NCBI GenBank assembly: GCA_009760855.2
Contig: WPIO01000024.1
Coordinates: forward strand, 4,936,001-5,000,000
DNA length: 64,000 nucleotides
DNA from: Cristatella mucedo
Taxonomy: Eukaryota > Bryozoa > Phylactolaemata > Cristatellidae
Reading direction: 5' to 3'
Shown here: positions 11,405-22,270 of the stretch, in pieces
Numbering within the stretch: position 1 is the first letter of the stretch
Layout of the letters: every line of letters starts with the position of its first letter
Position numbers and translations under genes: made by a program
The notes under the pieces: generated by a model
Databases searched by the model: none
Told to the model about the DNA's origin: nothing
Seen by the model: the letters and a program-made list of their open reading frames with translations, nothing else

Positions 11405-11636
11405 TGCAACCGCCAGGTGACCTCCAAGACTGCAGCTGAACCCTATAATAGCTCTGCTGCTGCTGTGCTTTTCATACGAACACCTCGTGAGATGAAGTCT
11501 GATGGCTACCGAATGCCTACCGAAAGCTGCCTAGGCTGTAAATGCGCTATACAAAATTCACCTGTGCATCACCCACATAGAACTTGTGGCTTTATGGAAT
11601 TACACACGACATGCAAACCGCATGCAACCGCTCAAG
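11405..11636 (+). mobile_element. LINE family B 3' UTR fragment
   Basis: Only the end of the element is present. The block GGCTACCGAATGCCTACCGA, the stretch AGGCTGTAAATGCGC and the block CTTTATGGAATTACA match the other family B ends. The element's final repeat is replaced by, or has expanded into, the CA tract that follows. Confidence 0.75.
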
Positions 11637-11905
<269 letters not shown>

Positions 11906-13324
11906 TGCACATATCTATATATGAAGGTAGTGGATCGGCATTGGCATTGTAGCCACATCTCTGTGAGTACCAGGGCCTTTTCATTCCTTGGACGGTACGA
12001 TCAATATCTGTGGCAGGAACGACCAGGGAGCCGCTTATACGTTTCAATCAGTGTCCGGCAGAACTTCACATGACCCATCTCAACATCATTATTTTTATTG
12101 CTCAAGGCTCTTTCCTACCTTTTTCTCTTGTTTATTTTATATCTGCCACCAGTGGATAGTTTACTGGTCAGTGCAATAGCAGTTGTGATGGCTAGTTTTC
12201 TGTCAGTATCAGGTTCAAAATGCTTTAACTCTTGACCTATAGCTGCTAATTTCTCTAGCAAGGGTGGGGTGATCCCAGCGAACTTAGCAGGATAGATCCA
12301 CTCAAGTTTCCTTGCTGGGCCATCATGTGGCATTTAGCAGAAGCTTTTTGGGTGTTCGGGTCAGCCGACTGTTGATGCTAAAGCTGCCATTTGCCGCGGC
12401 CAACACTTTTTACATTGAGCCAAATTTCTCAGTGTATGTATTTGCACTATAAATTCCTGCCCCTGTTGTGCTTTTATGCCGAACACCTGAAAATCATGTA
12501 TGCAGAGGTAACCAATCCCCTCTGGCCTTTGCAGCACAGACATCACCTGGGTCTTTAACTTCCAGATGTGGTAATTGTTTTTTACTGACTCTAAGTACCT
12601 GAACACTCGGAGCGAAGTGGAATTTTTTTTATATTTTAGTAGTGTGAGCTTAGGCTGTAATGCAAAACAGACACAATTATTGAGTACATTTACACTTGAT
12701 TAAACACTCACACAGACATGCAGCAGTGCACATGCTGACCCACACATGCAAATATAGGCAAACTCAAACAAATAATACTCAGACACAAGTTGGTATGCAG
12801 AAATGCACTCGCACACAATATCAGATACATATAACCCTAGGCATGGAAATGCACATAAAAAATAGGCACGCCTGTGTACATACTGGTTATTGCTGCTTAG
12901 ATGCATCAGATTGCTGTCACTCAAGTGCTGAAACTAGAAAACAATTGTGCATTTCTATGCCTATCGTGTTTCTTCATTTCGTAACTTTCTGCCCACGACT
13001 TTATTTCCACTAGCATACCAGCCCGTAGTCACAAGACCTATAGTACGAGTTAGGATCAGTCAGAAGCGTGACAAAAATTTCTGGTTCAACCTACTGGCAA
13101 GCTAGCTGCGACTTAGGAACAAACACTAGTTACCTGCCTCTCGTGCTATGCGTGCTGTTCGGGATCCTAAACTGCCACAACACATTTTCCTATGTTATAA
13201 GCCTTAACTCTGTCCAAATACTAGTTTCGCAAAGGTTTAGTTTAGTTTGTAAAAAAACTGAGTGACCTTGAAACAAGTACTAACTATTCATCAACTTAAG
13301 TCTTAACGCTGATCTGGTTTGGCC
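11906..13324. other. Unassigned
   Basis: Includes a degenerate CA-rich patch near 12705-12840. Short frames have no recognisable content. Confidence 0.4.
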
Positions 13325-13424
13325 CAGGGGCTTGATATTAACCATGTTCTGCTTGAACGATTGAGAAAAACGATCGGTCTGGCAGACGAAGCACTGGCGT
13401 GGTTCAAATCTTACTTGTCTGGTC

Positions 13425-13757
13425 GTGTTCAATCCGTCGTGTGGGGGCCAGGTCTCACACACGAGAAAGGTCACCTGTGGAGTCCCTCAAGGGTCTGTAC
13501 TTGGTCCCTTGCTGTTCTCCATTTATACACAACCTCTGGGAAAAGTGATTAAGGCCCATGGAATAGGATATCACTTTTATGCTGACGATACTCAGTTGTA
13601 TTTGCCATTCAAACCGTCGGAATATGCTGCAGGAACTGAAAAATTGATTGCTTGCCTTGCCGATATTCGATCCTGGATGTCGGAAAACTTCCTGAAATTA
13701 AATGACGATAAAACCGAACTACTTCTCCTAGGACACCCTAGCGTGTGGCTGGATTAA
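13425..13757 (+). pseudogene. LINE B reverse transcriptase core fragment
   Basis: Shows [20 protein letters not shown], an intact [11 protein letters not shown] catalytic box, and [20 protein letters not shown]. The first codons before VPQGSVLGP belong to a shifted stretch. The next part of the ORF is in another frame from about 13745. Confidence 0.85.
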
Positions 13758-14365
13758 AAGGCTTTTCTCTTCTAATAGGTGATGCTGCTGTGCAACCGTC
13801 AACATGTGCTCGAAATTTAGGTGTCGTTTTCGACAACTGCCTCAATTTTAAAAGCTTCATTCAGAAGACTGCTTCTGCAGCTAGCCATCACGTCCAATCC
13901 CTATCCAAGATTAGGAGCTGTCTTCCACAGTGGCTTGCAAAAAAATTAACTAGCTCCTTAGTTCCGTCTCGGCTTGATAATTGCAATTCCCTATTTGCTG
14001 GGCTACCAAAAAAAGCGATTAGGCCACTGCAGCTGACTATGAATATGGCTGCAAGGCTAGTCTTCAAGTCCCAGAAGTTTGAATACGTGTTTCCTTTGCT
14101 AAAAGAGCTAGGATGGTTGCCGGTTGAGCAAAGGATACAGAGCAAAGTTCTTACGCTGACCCACAAGGCCCGCCACGGCTTGGCTCCTTCGTACCTAGCT
14201 GAACTGCTGCATCAGTTTCAGCCTGTTCGAGCCCTCAGGTCCTGTGTCGACAATAAATTAGCTGTCCCATTCCTCCGCTTAAAGACCGTTGGCGACAGAA
14301 GCTTTAGCTCTGCAGGTCCTAGACTGTGGAACTTGCTTCCACATTTCTTACGCAACGAAAACTAA
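13745..14365 (+). pseudogene. LINE B C-terminal ORF fragment
   Basis: About 200 codons covering the SARNLGV-like block (CARNLGVVFDNCLNF), SRLDNCNSLFAGLPKKAIRP, the NMAARLVFKSQKFE stretch and the HKARHGLAPSYL block. It follows the core in a shifted frame. Confidence 0.85.
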
Positions 14366-14629
14366 TCTACTACTGCCAACTATGGCTCATCCTTTTCAGC
14401 GGTCCTGAGCTGCTACTTCCATGCTACTCACTACCTCAACTGCTCTCCTGACTCTACTATGCTTCCACTCTCTCTTTGTTTCGTGAGACGAAGTCTGTTG
14501 GCTACCGAATGCGAACCGAAAGCCGCTTAGGCTGTGAGTGCGCTATAAAAAACTCTCCTGCATAACATCCATATGGTCTTTATGACTTTGTGGAGTTTCA
14601 GACGGAGGAAGATACATTACATTACATTA

Positions 14630-14718
14630 GCGGCCGAGGTCGTGGGTTCGAGCCTTGCGGAATATGTGAAGCACCTGTATAGAGGTTGAGTTCTCTTTCG
14701 GCAGTTTATAAATCTTCT
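14630..14718 (+). mobile_element. SINE A, 5'-truncated, joined to LINE B tail
   Basis: Starts at the B-box half (GGTCGTGGGTTCGAGCC) and has the family tail (TGAAGCACCTGTATAGAG...TTCGGCAGTTTATAAA). It abuts the CATTA repeats of LINE B directly. Confidence 0.65.
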
Positions 14719-15352
14719 ACGTATATTTTGTAATGAATTTTGTTAGTAACCGTCCAAAGAATTCTGTTTACAGTACTGCACACAGGCAACTCTTTGATGG
14801 AACTCTGCTTTCTCAGTTTTCGAAGGGGCTCTAATGTTGTTCTCTGTCTGACAAGATAAATGCACACCACTGGTTGCTACGGTTCTCAGAATCTATCTAG
14901 ATCTAGATATATATATCTATATATAAGCACATAGCTAAATATATATATATATATATATATAATTAAATAGAAACCTATACATCTATATATTAATTGATTT
15001 AATTTATTTAATAATATGTATAGGCATATAGTTACATAAGCATATATAAAGCTCCATGCATTCTGAAATAATGATCAGAGGATTATTTAATCTTATATAC
15101 ACTCTTTATTTTTTAAATTAATTTTTCAGAAAACCATCAAAGAAGTTGGTTTTTATTAAAGTATCTTGAACATCTGTAACCTTTAAATTGATTGTTCACG
15201 GTTTTTGTAAGTACATTCTAGTCCTAAATATGTTCGGGGAAATAGACCCCGAATTTGTCACTCGGCAACTGTGTTACAGCATAATTCTTGGGGATTAGTC
15301 TCATCACTTCCAGCAAGTGAAAAAAAAATATATGTAACAGACATCAGAATGG
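14719..15352. repeat. AT-rich stretch with TA microsatellites
   Basis: TA-rich runs lie at about 14897-14964, followed by further AT-rich sequence to about 15170. No coding or element signal is seen. Confidence 0.6.
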
Positions 15353-15500
15353 GCTAGTTCAGCCTACTGGTTAAGGTGCTCGCCCCAGGGACCAAAGTCT
15401 GGCCGAGGTCATGGGCTCGAGCCCTGAGGCAGATGTGAAGTGCCTGAATAGAGAATCAAGTTCTCTTAGGGTGCAATGCAAATTAATTATATTTATATTT
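15353..15500 (+). mobile_element. SINE family A, near complete
   Basis: Head TACTGGTTAAGGTGCTCGCC, B-box GGGCTCGAGCCC and tail hairpin TGAAGTGCCTGAATAGAG are all present. Closest by eye to the copy at 1.1 kb. Confidence 0.8.
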
Positions 15501-15744
15501 ACTCATTTACAAAAGAAAGCTTAGATTACTTTATGATTAAATAGGGAGGAACCGCAAGACAGACATGTGGTTAAACTCTACCTAAATGACAGCACTATTC
15601 TTGTGAAGTCCAACAAGTGTTATTCAATTTAGAGCAAATACCTAATGGGGACCAAACATATAACTCCGTCTCTGCTAATGCTGCCGCTTAGAGTAAAACA
15701 TGCGATTGCTTGCAAAAAAGAAGTTATGATAGGATTATCAATAA

Positions 15745-15892
15745 CCGTGATGGCAAATTAGGTAAGTCGGTTGTTCTATATGAAATCACTACCGGGGTCG
15801 TGGGTTCGAATTCTGTGGTGGGCCATCCTTTATTGCCATTGCAAGCCGTGCTGATTCTGCCGCTATGCAAAAAGTAGCTGTTAAATAATACC
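15745..15892 (+). mobile_element. SINE family B copy
   Basis: Has the tRNA-like TAGGTAAGTCGG and GTGGGTTCGAATTCTG stretches, then GGTGGGCCATCCTTTATTGCC and a decayed GCCGCTATGCAAA end. The 3' part is diverged. Confidence 0.6.
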
Positions 15893-15984
15893 TGCGTGAA
15901 TTCAATCACTGCTGATGTCAAAAAGTTAAAGGTTCAGATTTTTGCTCAGTTAAGTGACCCTACGATGGTGAGCGAGCGCACCTA

Positions 15985-16162
15985 TACTCTGACTCTGCTA
16001 TGCTTCCCACTTTCTCTTTGTTGCGTGAGATGAAATCTGTTGGCTACCGAATGCGTACCGAAAGCCGCTTAGGCTGTGAGTGCACTATACAAAACTCTCC
16101 TACATAATACCCACAGTCTTCGTGGCTTTGTGGAGTTACAGACGGAGATACATTACATTATA
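15985..16162 (+). mobile_element. LINE family B 3' UTR fragment
   Basis: The last ~180 bases of the family only, with GGCTACCGAATGCGTACCGA and a final GGAGATACATTACATTA. It is a severely 5'-truncated insertion. Confidence 0.8.
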
Positions 16163-16534
16163 CAGCTTTCGAGCCTGAAAGCAGCGATCTCAAGAGTGTT
16201 CATCACATCGTTCCTCACATCGTTGGCATCTTTTGCCTCAAAGCTTACATTGAGCCCACCTATCACTAAGGTGGAGGTGTGTGAAACATTTACAGATCTC
16301 ACAACGGAAAATAATGTTAGTGGATTAGCTGCGACTTTGCCAGCTCCTGCACAAGATGCCCCACCCTTAATGTAAAAAGTCGGAATTTTATTGGGAAAAA
16401 GTTCCACTCGATTAATGGACACAGAGATTTAAGACCGCTAGCTGTATGGTAATTATATCAATTTAGAAACCAAGCTATTATCATACCGATCAAGTATTTT
16501 TGATAGTTCCTCCATTATTTACTGTGTCTTAAGA
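16163..16534. other. Unassigned
   Basis: An 89-codon minus-strand frame (16153-16422) has no recognisable motif and overlaps the LINE B end, so it is probably chance. Confidence 0.35.
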
Positions 16535-16690
16535 ATAATCATAATACATTTTGATAAAGCGCCCCCAGAGAAGTCAAACTCTTTCTAAGCTCTTTACAAT
16601 TGCTGCAAAAGAAGCACGTTCGAATGGTTAGTGGTAGCATGGTCAATAACCAGCAAGAATAACATGGTTAAGGATGACATCACTCGCTGA
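16535..16690 (-). mobile_element. LINE A 3' end, antisense, truncated
   Basis: The minus strand carries the family hairpin (AAAGCGCCCCCAGAGAA...TAAGCTCTTTAC) and the first ~100 bases of the 3' UTR, diverged. Confidence 0.7.
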
Positions 16691-16875
16691 GCGACCACAG
16701 AGTTCATGTCGAATAAAGACAATGATTTTTCGCTAAAATATTTCAACAATCACAAGTCTAGCCCGCCTATAAGAAAGTTTTGTGGGTCATGCCCTCTACA
16801 AAAAATTGCACAGGTATTGCTTCATAGAAGAAAATGTAATGTAATGTCATTTAAGAAAAATTCTTTTCGCTGGTA

Positions 16876-16950
16876 CGCGTGTGTGTGTGTGCGCGCGCGC
16901 GCCCGCGAGCGCTTGCGCTCGCGAGCGCGAGCGCGTGCACGTGCACATGT
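16876..16950. repeat. GT/GC alternating tract with perfect palindrome
   Basis: A GTGTGT run passes into GCGCGC and then a perfect inverted repeat, CGCGAGCGC-TT-GCGCTCGCG (9-base arms), followed by more alternating purine-pyrimidine sequence. Such a tract can form left-handed DNA or a hairpin. Confidence 0.8.
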
Positions 16951-17351
16951 GACCGTGGCGCCTGGTGTTTCATGAAACTCGTTCTGGGAGTATGGGAGCT
17001 GTAATAATCCGGCATGAGTGGGGCATCTTAAGTACAGATTACAGAGATTCACGTGGGCAATGGTTGTTGTAGGAGCTACTCTGGCACAACAAGTTGCACA
17101 TATAAAAATATTTCTTTTCGAAACACCATAACGACCTGCCGCGTTATGTAGCTTTTGATTTGTTATCGTTGTTTCCTGAAAGCTCTTGCATTTATTTCGA
17201 TACTTACGTCTTCATAGTTTTAGAGCTGAGATGTTGAGAAGAGAGTAACGAAAAAGGCGCAGTGGGAACAGCTCGCTTCTTGATTCTCGGAATCTCGACA
17301 CTCGATTGTTGCTCTCAGATTTTTGGGAGCTACATTCATCATCGCTCACAT
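16951..17351. other. Unassigned
   Basis: No element or exon signal that I can support. Confidence 0.4.
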
Positions 17352-17453
17352 CAGTCCGGTAAGGTGGTTGCTTTTCACGCCGAGGCATTGCAAGTGGTGG
17401 TGATAGCCGTAAAGGCTCACCTGTCGCTAAACAAAAGAGGCTGTTGAATCAGC
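17352..17453 (+). mobile_element. SINE family B with internal deletion
   Basis: The A-box side (GGTAAGGTGGTTGCTTT) joins almost directly to GCAAGTGGTGGTGATAGCC, so the B-box part seen at 40.5 kb is missing. It keeps the terminal AGAGGCTGTTGAATCAGC. Confidence 0.6.
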
Positions 17454-17934
17454 ACGTAGTGGTATCGGTATTTATGTTTGTACGTTGAAGTTGCGATTGG
17501 AGCCTAGTTTGAAGTAGCCGCGTGAGCCTTTATTAAAATAATGAATGCGAGATTCTGTCTTTACCGGTGGAAGATTAAATATTGACTTCAGCCAGTTCGA
17601 GTGGTTCCTGTAGGTTTTGTTTGTCCTGTAGGATACCTTGTTTATTTACGCTTGGGCCTTTTCGTTCGGTCAAAACTAGAAATGTTTTGAAATGTTTTAT
17701 GTTTTCATCCCGTAAAAAAAGAGAAAAACATGCCGCTCTACTTCGTCTTGAGCATAGCAACAATGGGATATGTGCAGTTAGCACGAGTTTGGAACTGAGT
17801 TACGGATGGGTACAAAGCTAACCTCTGATGTTTCTTGAGACGATTCTAGTTGGCTCTACATCGTTGAAACTGCAACAATGCGCGAGATTAAAGAATTTTG
17901 TTTTGCACGTTGTGTCTCACTTTTCTTGAGGAGG

Positions 17935-18030
17935 GAAGTGAGGATCAAATGTGAAGTGCCTAGAAAGAGATTGAATTCTCTGAGGGCGCTTTATCAAGTG
18001 CATTATTACTATTATTATGATGATGATTAT
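17935..18030 (+). mobile_element. LINE A 3' tail, minimal insertion
   Basis: Fewer than 100 bases: TGAAGTGCCTAGAAAGAG, the matching hairpin arm AGGGCGCTTTATCAAGTG, and ATT/ATG repeats. The paralogous segment at 23.49 kb lacks it. Confidence 0.8.
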
Positions 18031-18143
18031 CGACACTCTTTGGTCAGTTTGATGACGGTGACTTACACTAATCTCTCTCTCTCTCTTCCTCTGATAGTTG
18101 TCAAGTGACATTCGTCAAAAATGCATTCATCATTGGTTTAGAG

Positions 18144-18330
18144 CAGTGATTCTTAACCGTGCTAATCCCGCAACCCGTTGATACAGTTCCACATGTTGTG
18201 GCGACCCAAACCATAAAACTATTGTGTGCAAAAGTGTAGAAATGCGTATTTTCCGATGGTCTTCGGCGACCCCTGTGAAAGGGTCGTTCGACCCCTAAAA
18301 GGGTCGCGACCCACACGTTGAAAACCACTG
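18144..18330 (+). mobile_element. SPIN-like hAT MITE, 187 bp
   Basis: A non-autonomous DNA element with terminal inverted repeats CAGTGATTCTTAACC and GTTGAAAACCACTG, flanked by a perfect 8 bp target duplication GTTTAGAG (18136-18143 and 18331-18338). Internal blocks such as CCTGTGAAAGGGTCGTTCGA, AAAAGGGTCGCGACCC and ACCATAAAACTATT match what I know of the SPIN family of hAT elements. The empty site is visible in the paralogous copy near 23.6 kb (GCTTTAGAGGACAT). It encodes nothing and would need transposase from elsewhere. Confidence 0.88.
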
Positions 18331-19200
18331 GTTTAGAGGGCATGTCATATACTCGAGCATGCTATTGTAGTAAAACAGCCAAAGCCCTTAGCCGAGACAT
18401 CTTTATAAGAACCATACACATTGCTCAGACGAGCCGCCCGAATGGGTAGCTTAGAGTTCTCATTGTCAATATAACCCAGTCATTTTTTTCAATGCTTTCT
18501 CCAGTCTGTCGGTCAATACGAAAGGTCATTCGTCATTTGTGTTCTATTGAGCTTCGACAATGCCACGTGCAGTACCGCACGGAAAACCCATCTCATTTTG
18601 GACGTCTCTGTTTTTCATCCGCAGGGCAATCACTCTGTCTCCCGGTTCTACACTGGTGCTCCTCTCCACCTTGTGGTTGAATTAAGGCAGATCGATGATG
18701 CGACATTAGAGGATGCACGTGACGAGGACGGCAATCGTAGCGGCGGCGCTCAACTGTAGCTCTCGGCAGCTGGCAACGAGATGTAGGCGGAGGCTGTAGG
18801 CGGAGGCGGCACGGCACGAAGCTCCGTGGAGGACTCTGCTTGACGCCTGCCGACTGACTGACTGTGGCATGGGGACACAACCAGCGTCGTGAAAATGGTT
18901 CCACTCAAGCACGACGCCGGCTCCCAGCTAGCACCAGCAACAAAGACATCTTGAGGCTGCAAGATCATTTGAAGCCATCGCAGGCACTGCGAGTCTATAA
19001 GCGACCAAATGTCCGCGGGTAGGTATGTTACAAATCAGAGGATGGTGCAATTTCTGGCACTTATGGAACGACAATCTTGACCGTTGAGCCTCCATTACGA
19101 ACAATGAGCTAGGTCGCTGAATGATCAGCAGGCTGCGTATGAAATAGCAGCAATAACTCGAAGCAGCGCCTTAATGTATGAACATTTCTTGATAGGAGCT

Positions 19201-19529
19201 ATATAATTAATAATTTACCAACTTTAAAATGTCAACCCATTATGATATGATAGGCCCTACGGAAAGCTGTTAAAAACATGGGAACCGAAGACTGTATTAG
19301 TCTATCTAGTCCATCTAAATAGAAGAGGTCACCCCCATTCGAGAGAACCGCTGACTCGGCGACGACAACTAGCCTCTTGACTTCTTTATGTCCGTATTAC
19401 TGAGAGCGGATTTAGGAAGTAAATTTACGACATATTCCTTAAACGCGGGGTCTTCTTAAGAGACTAGCTTTGGGACAGAGCTCTCTTCAGAGGCACAGCA
19501 CGAAATTTTGTTTTCTCCTCCAGACCCGA
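19201..19529. other. Unassigned
   Basis: AT-leaning DNA between the duplicated segment and the CpG-rich block. No feature supported. Confidence 0.4.
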
Positions 19530-20110
19530 CGTCACCTCCGAGGAAAACCGCCGCCAAGCTCTTCTTGAGCTGAAATGAACGTGGCTGAAATCGTTAAAAA
19601 TGTGCCCTCAGCAATTCCCGTACTTCGTTTTATTACAAAATAGTGGTCTTCAATAAGTATTAAATTACAAGATAAATACTGTCGGTTTAAACTGCATTTC
19701 TTGAACGAGTCTCGGAGGAGTGGACTTGCCGAAGAAGTGTGGGCGCAGCATCGAGGTATTTTTATTCGGCCCCCAAACGGACTCGTGCCGCTCCGCACGC
19801 CCAATAGGCGCGCTTCTCGAGAGCACGTGACGCTGACCTGCGAAATTGAGAGGACGCGCCGCCGCGAGGACGCGGGCGCGTAGTCGCTCGCGAGCGCACG
19901 CAAGAGGGCGAGAGGAGCCCGCAGTCGCAGTTTGCCGCGACGCCCGCTACGCCGCGGATCCGATGCTCGCTTTCCTGCGGTGAGGTGAGGCTCGTCGTCG
20001 CGTCGCTCGCTTTCGGCGCGCCCGCCCGCGGCCTCGCTCGCGACACCTGTTGAGCGCTACGCCGACTGGATACTGCCCCCACAGCGGCGCCGAAGAACGA
20101 CGAGCTGTCC
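19530..20110. promoter_or_regulatory. CpG-rich block, possible promoter
   Basis: G+C and CpG density rise sharply over about 19750-20050, unlike both sides. Many CGCG and GCGCGC words are present and no repeat family is recognised. Long antisense frames (19762-20283 and 19532-19903 on the minus strand) are open mainly because the sequence is GC-rich. An ATG at 19962 is followed within six codons by the donor-like GTGAGG, which could be the end of a tiny first exon, but I cannot connect it to a downstream exon. Confidence 0.4.
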
Positions 20111-20794
20111 AGCCTCTCTAATAAATGGCTGCGAAAGCGCATTCTAGGAAAGTAAGGATCGCACCACCAAGAAAGAGCGCCACCCTGAAACACCTCTACA
20201 AATATCGTTACTTCCTTGCAGTTATTGCTGACTCTAAGAGAAATCCGTCTACTGCGCGCTCGCGACTCCAAATGCATTGCCATTCAAAACGTCTAACTCT
20301 CTCGTAATCAGAGAAGCCACTGCTGAGAATATAAGGGTCGGCTGATTGAATAGCTTCGTTAGCGTAGTGATAAATAAGAGCATTTGCGGCTATCGTCAGG
20401 CTTACAGCAGGCGATAATGAACTCGCCGCACTGTGTGAGCGACGCAGCTAACGGCTCCGCTGTCGTATGGCGCCTGTCTTCGGGACTGCAAGACCGTGCT
20501 AAGAAGATCTCGGGTGTTAACCAGCTGTCGGTGAATGTGCCGCCAAGTGCGAAGTCTCAGCCGACGGTTGTCCAGCAGCTCCTAGCGTCGGCACCCGAAA
20601 GGGGCGGTCAGAGGCCCGCAGCAACGCACTAGTTACGTAAGACAGCAATGCTCGGCCCTACTGGCCAGCTGCTTTGTAGCAGCAGTTGGTTCGGCCTTGC
20701 CCGCTTTGTTTGCCGCGAGCGTGGGCTCTGCCAAAGCCGACTAGGCCATTGCCATGGGAGTAATGCATAGATTGAATGAGATTTTGTTTTTCTT
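20111..20794. other. Unassigned
   Basis: A plus-strand frame (20384-20632) has an in-frame ATG at 20417 and no motif. No element recognised. Confidence 0.35.
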
Positions 20795-21204
20795 AACTAT
20801 GAAAAAGCTTGTCAATTATTCTCTGTGGTGCAGCTTCTACAACTGTATCGGCAAACATTAAACCTGCCGTCCAATGCAAGCGCTGTGCTTTCTGGAATTT
20901 CTAATGCGTCTTTGTTGTTTTTACACAAAAGGCAAGCTGATTTGAGAATAATGATGGAAATGAAAACCTTTGCTGCAAAACCTTAAGGGAGAGAAGGTAT
21001 TTATGTAATTAGCACATCTTTCTAAAGATCCAACCGAGATCGTAGCTTTAGCTGTACGCGTGAGTAACCATTCGAATCTCACATAGAATGCATGACAAGG
21101 ACAATGCATCGTGTCATACATTTCGTTGATGCAACTATAATTCGGTAAGATCAAGAAATGAGGCGAGTCAAAGATTCGGTTCATATCATTCCATTGACGC
21201 AAGC
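20795..21204 (+). repeat. Old duplication, copy 1 (paired with 37.6 kb)
   Basis: The stretch near 20795-20885 (AAAAGCTTGTCAATTATTCT, GGCAAACATT) and another near 20935-20975 (GCTGATTTGAGAATAATGA) have diverged partners in the same order at 37605-37790. Both copies lie directly upstream of a decayed LINE B fragment. Confidence 0.5.
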
Positions 21205-21727
21205 ATTCTTTATGCAGCGAGCACGCAGCTATTTACTTGCGTTTCGATCGCCATTTCCCTTCTAGCACCTCTAACCATTTTGCTTCATCGATATAAAAAA
21301 CTGCTGACGCTCGCGCTTTTATGGCAGAAAAGTTTCTGAAATCTGTGCATAGCAAACCAACTTACTATTTGAGCAAGACCAGCGATACTCAGAAACTGAA
21401 AAGCCTAACTCGCCTAATCGGCTCTCTCAGAAAATCTTGTAATTGCTCTGATGCTGCTGTGCGACAATTATGAAGGGCTCGGAGTTCAGGCGTCCTTCTT
21501 GATAACCACTTAAATTGCGTAAGTTTCGTTCGGAAGACTGTATCTCCAGCTGACAGCCACGCTAATTCTGTCAAAGATTAGGGGATTTTCTACGACGCCG
21601 GCTCGCAAACATGAGATACCTGCCTAGGTCCTTCTCGGACAGACTACTGAAGTTCAGTTTTAGCTGCCGAGTACCGAAAAAGTCATTATGCCTCTACAGT
21701 TGCCGATGAATATGTCGGCAAGGCTAA
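21205..21727 (+). mobile_element. LINE B internal fragment, strongly decayed
   Basis: Recognisable by GATGCTGCTGTGCGACAATT, GGAAGACTGTATCTCCAGCT and GCCGATGAATATGTCGGCAA, which follow the order of the 13.8-14.05 kb copy. The reading frame is destroyed. Its 3' part is cut off by the antisense LINE A that follows. Confidence 0.65.
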
Positions 21728-22270
21728 TAATGATAGTAATAATAATAATAAAGATTTGCATAACACCCTCTGAGAACTTGATCTCTTTTCTAGGAGCTTT
21801 CCATGTGCTATAAAGAAAGCGTGAGCGAATGATCGGTGGTAGCGTGCCTAACATCAACATGCATGACAGGAATAGAAGTGACATATGCCGCGTCACCATG
21901 AAAATCATGGCTATTGGTAGCACAGTTTCAGCATGCATAAGCAAGAAAATGGCAAATTACACGGACTCACTAAATGCTACCATAAAATGGCTCATTGTAA
22001 GCTTCTTTTCAAATCTCTCCAAGTCAGAGGATATTCCGACGTCAGTCGGGAGTGAGCTCGAGACATTTGGAACGTACAAGCTAAGTGCTTGGTCTCCAAA
22101 ATAATAATACTAATAATAATAATGCACTTGATAAAGCGCCCTCAGAGAACTCAATCTCTCTCTAGGCGCTTTACATTTGCTGCAAAAGATTTAAGGTTCG
22201 TTGAAGGTATAGCTAAAATATTTGAGCAATAACAGCGGGTGGTACGATGAATCACCTGTTGGCTGAATAG
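21728..22270 (-). mobile_element. Two LINE A 3' ends in tandem, antisense
   Basis: Two family hairpins and tails lie in series, at about 21728-22102 and 22103-22270, both on the minus strand. The first reaches the C-terminal ORF end (GGTCTCCAAA region). The second starts with a fresh AATAATAATAAT tail and contains only ~150 bases of 3' UTR. Confidence 0.8.

Larger units (their letters stand above)
13325..14629 (+). mobile_element. LINE family B, best-preserved plus-strand copy
   Basis: It begins inside the reverse transcriptase, with [20 protein letters not shown] at about 13330-13390. It runs through the core and C-terminal region to a 3' UTR ending in GATACATTACATTACATTA. Two frameshifts (near 13450 and 13745) split the ORF. 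The catalytic box YADD is intact. A truncated SINE A follows with no gap. Confidence 0.9.
17480..19200 (+). repeat. Duplicated segment, copy 1 (paired with 23.05-24.56 kb)
   Basis: Blocks shared in order with copy 2 include GTTGCGATTGGAGC, GGTCAAAACTAGAAAT-like, CGAGACGATTCTAGTTGG, GTCGGTCAATACGAAA, AGCTTCGACAATGCCA-like and CGACCAAATGTCCGCGG. Identity is moderate (about 65-75% by eye). Copy 1 carries two extra insertions, a LINE A tail at 17935-18030 and a SPIN-like MITE at 18144-18330; neither is in copy 2. I see no conserved reading frame, so the unit is either an unclassified mobile element or a genomic duplication. Confidence 0.75.

Noticed and set aside
16153-16422. 89-codon minus-strand ORF as a gene
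   Set aside because: It overlaps the end of a LINE B insertion and shows no motif or composition shift.
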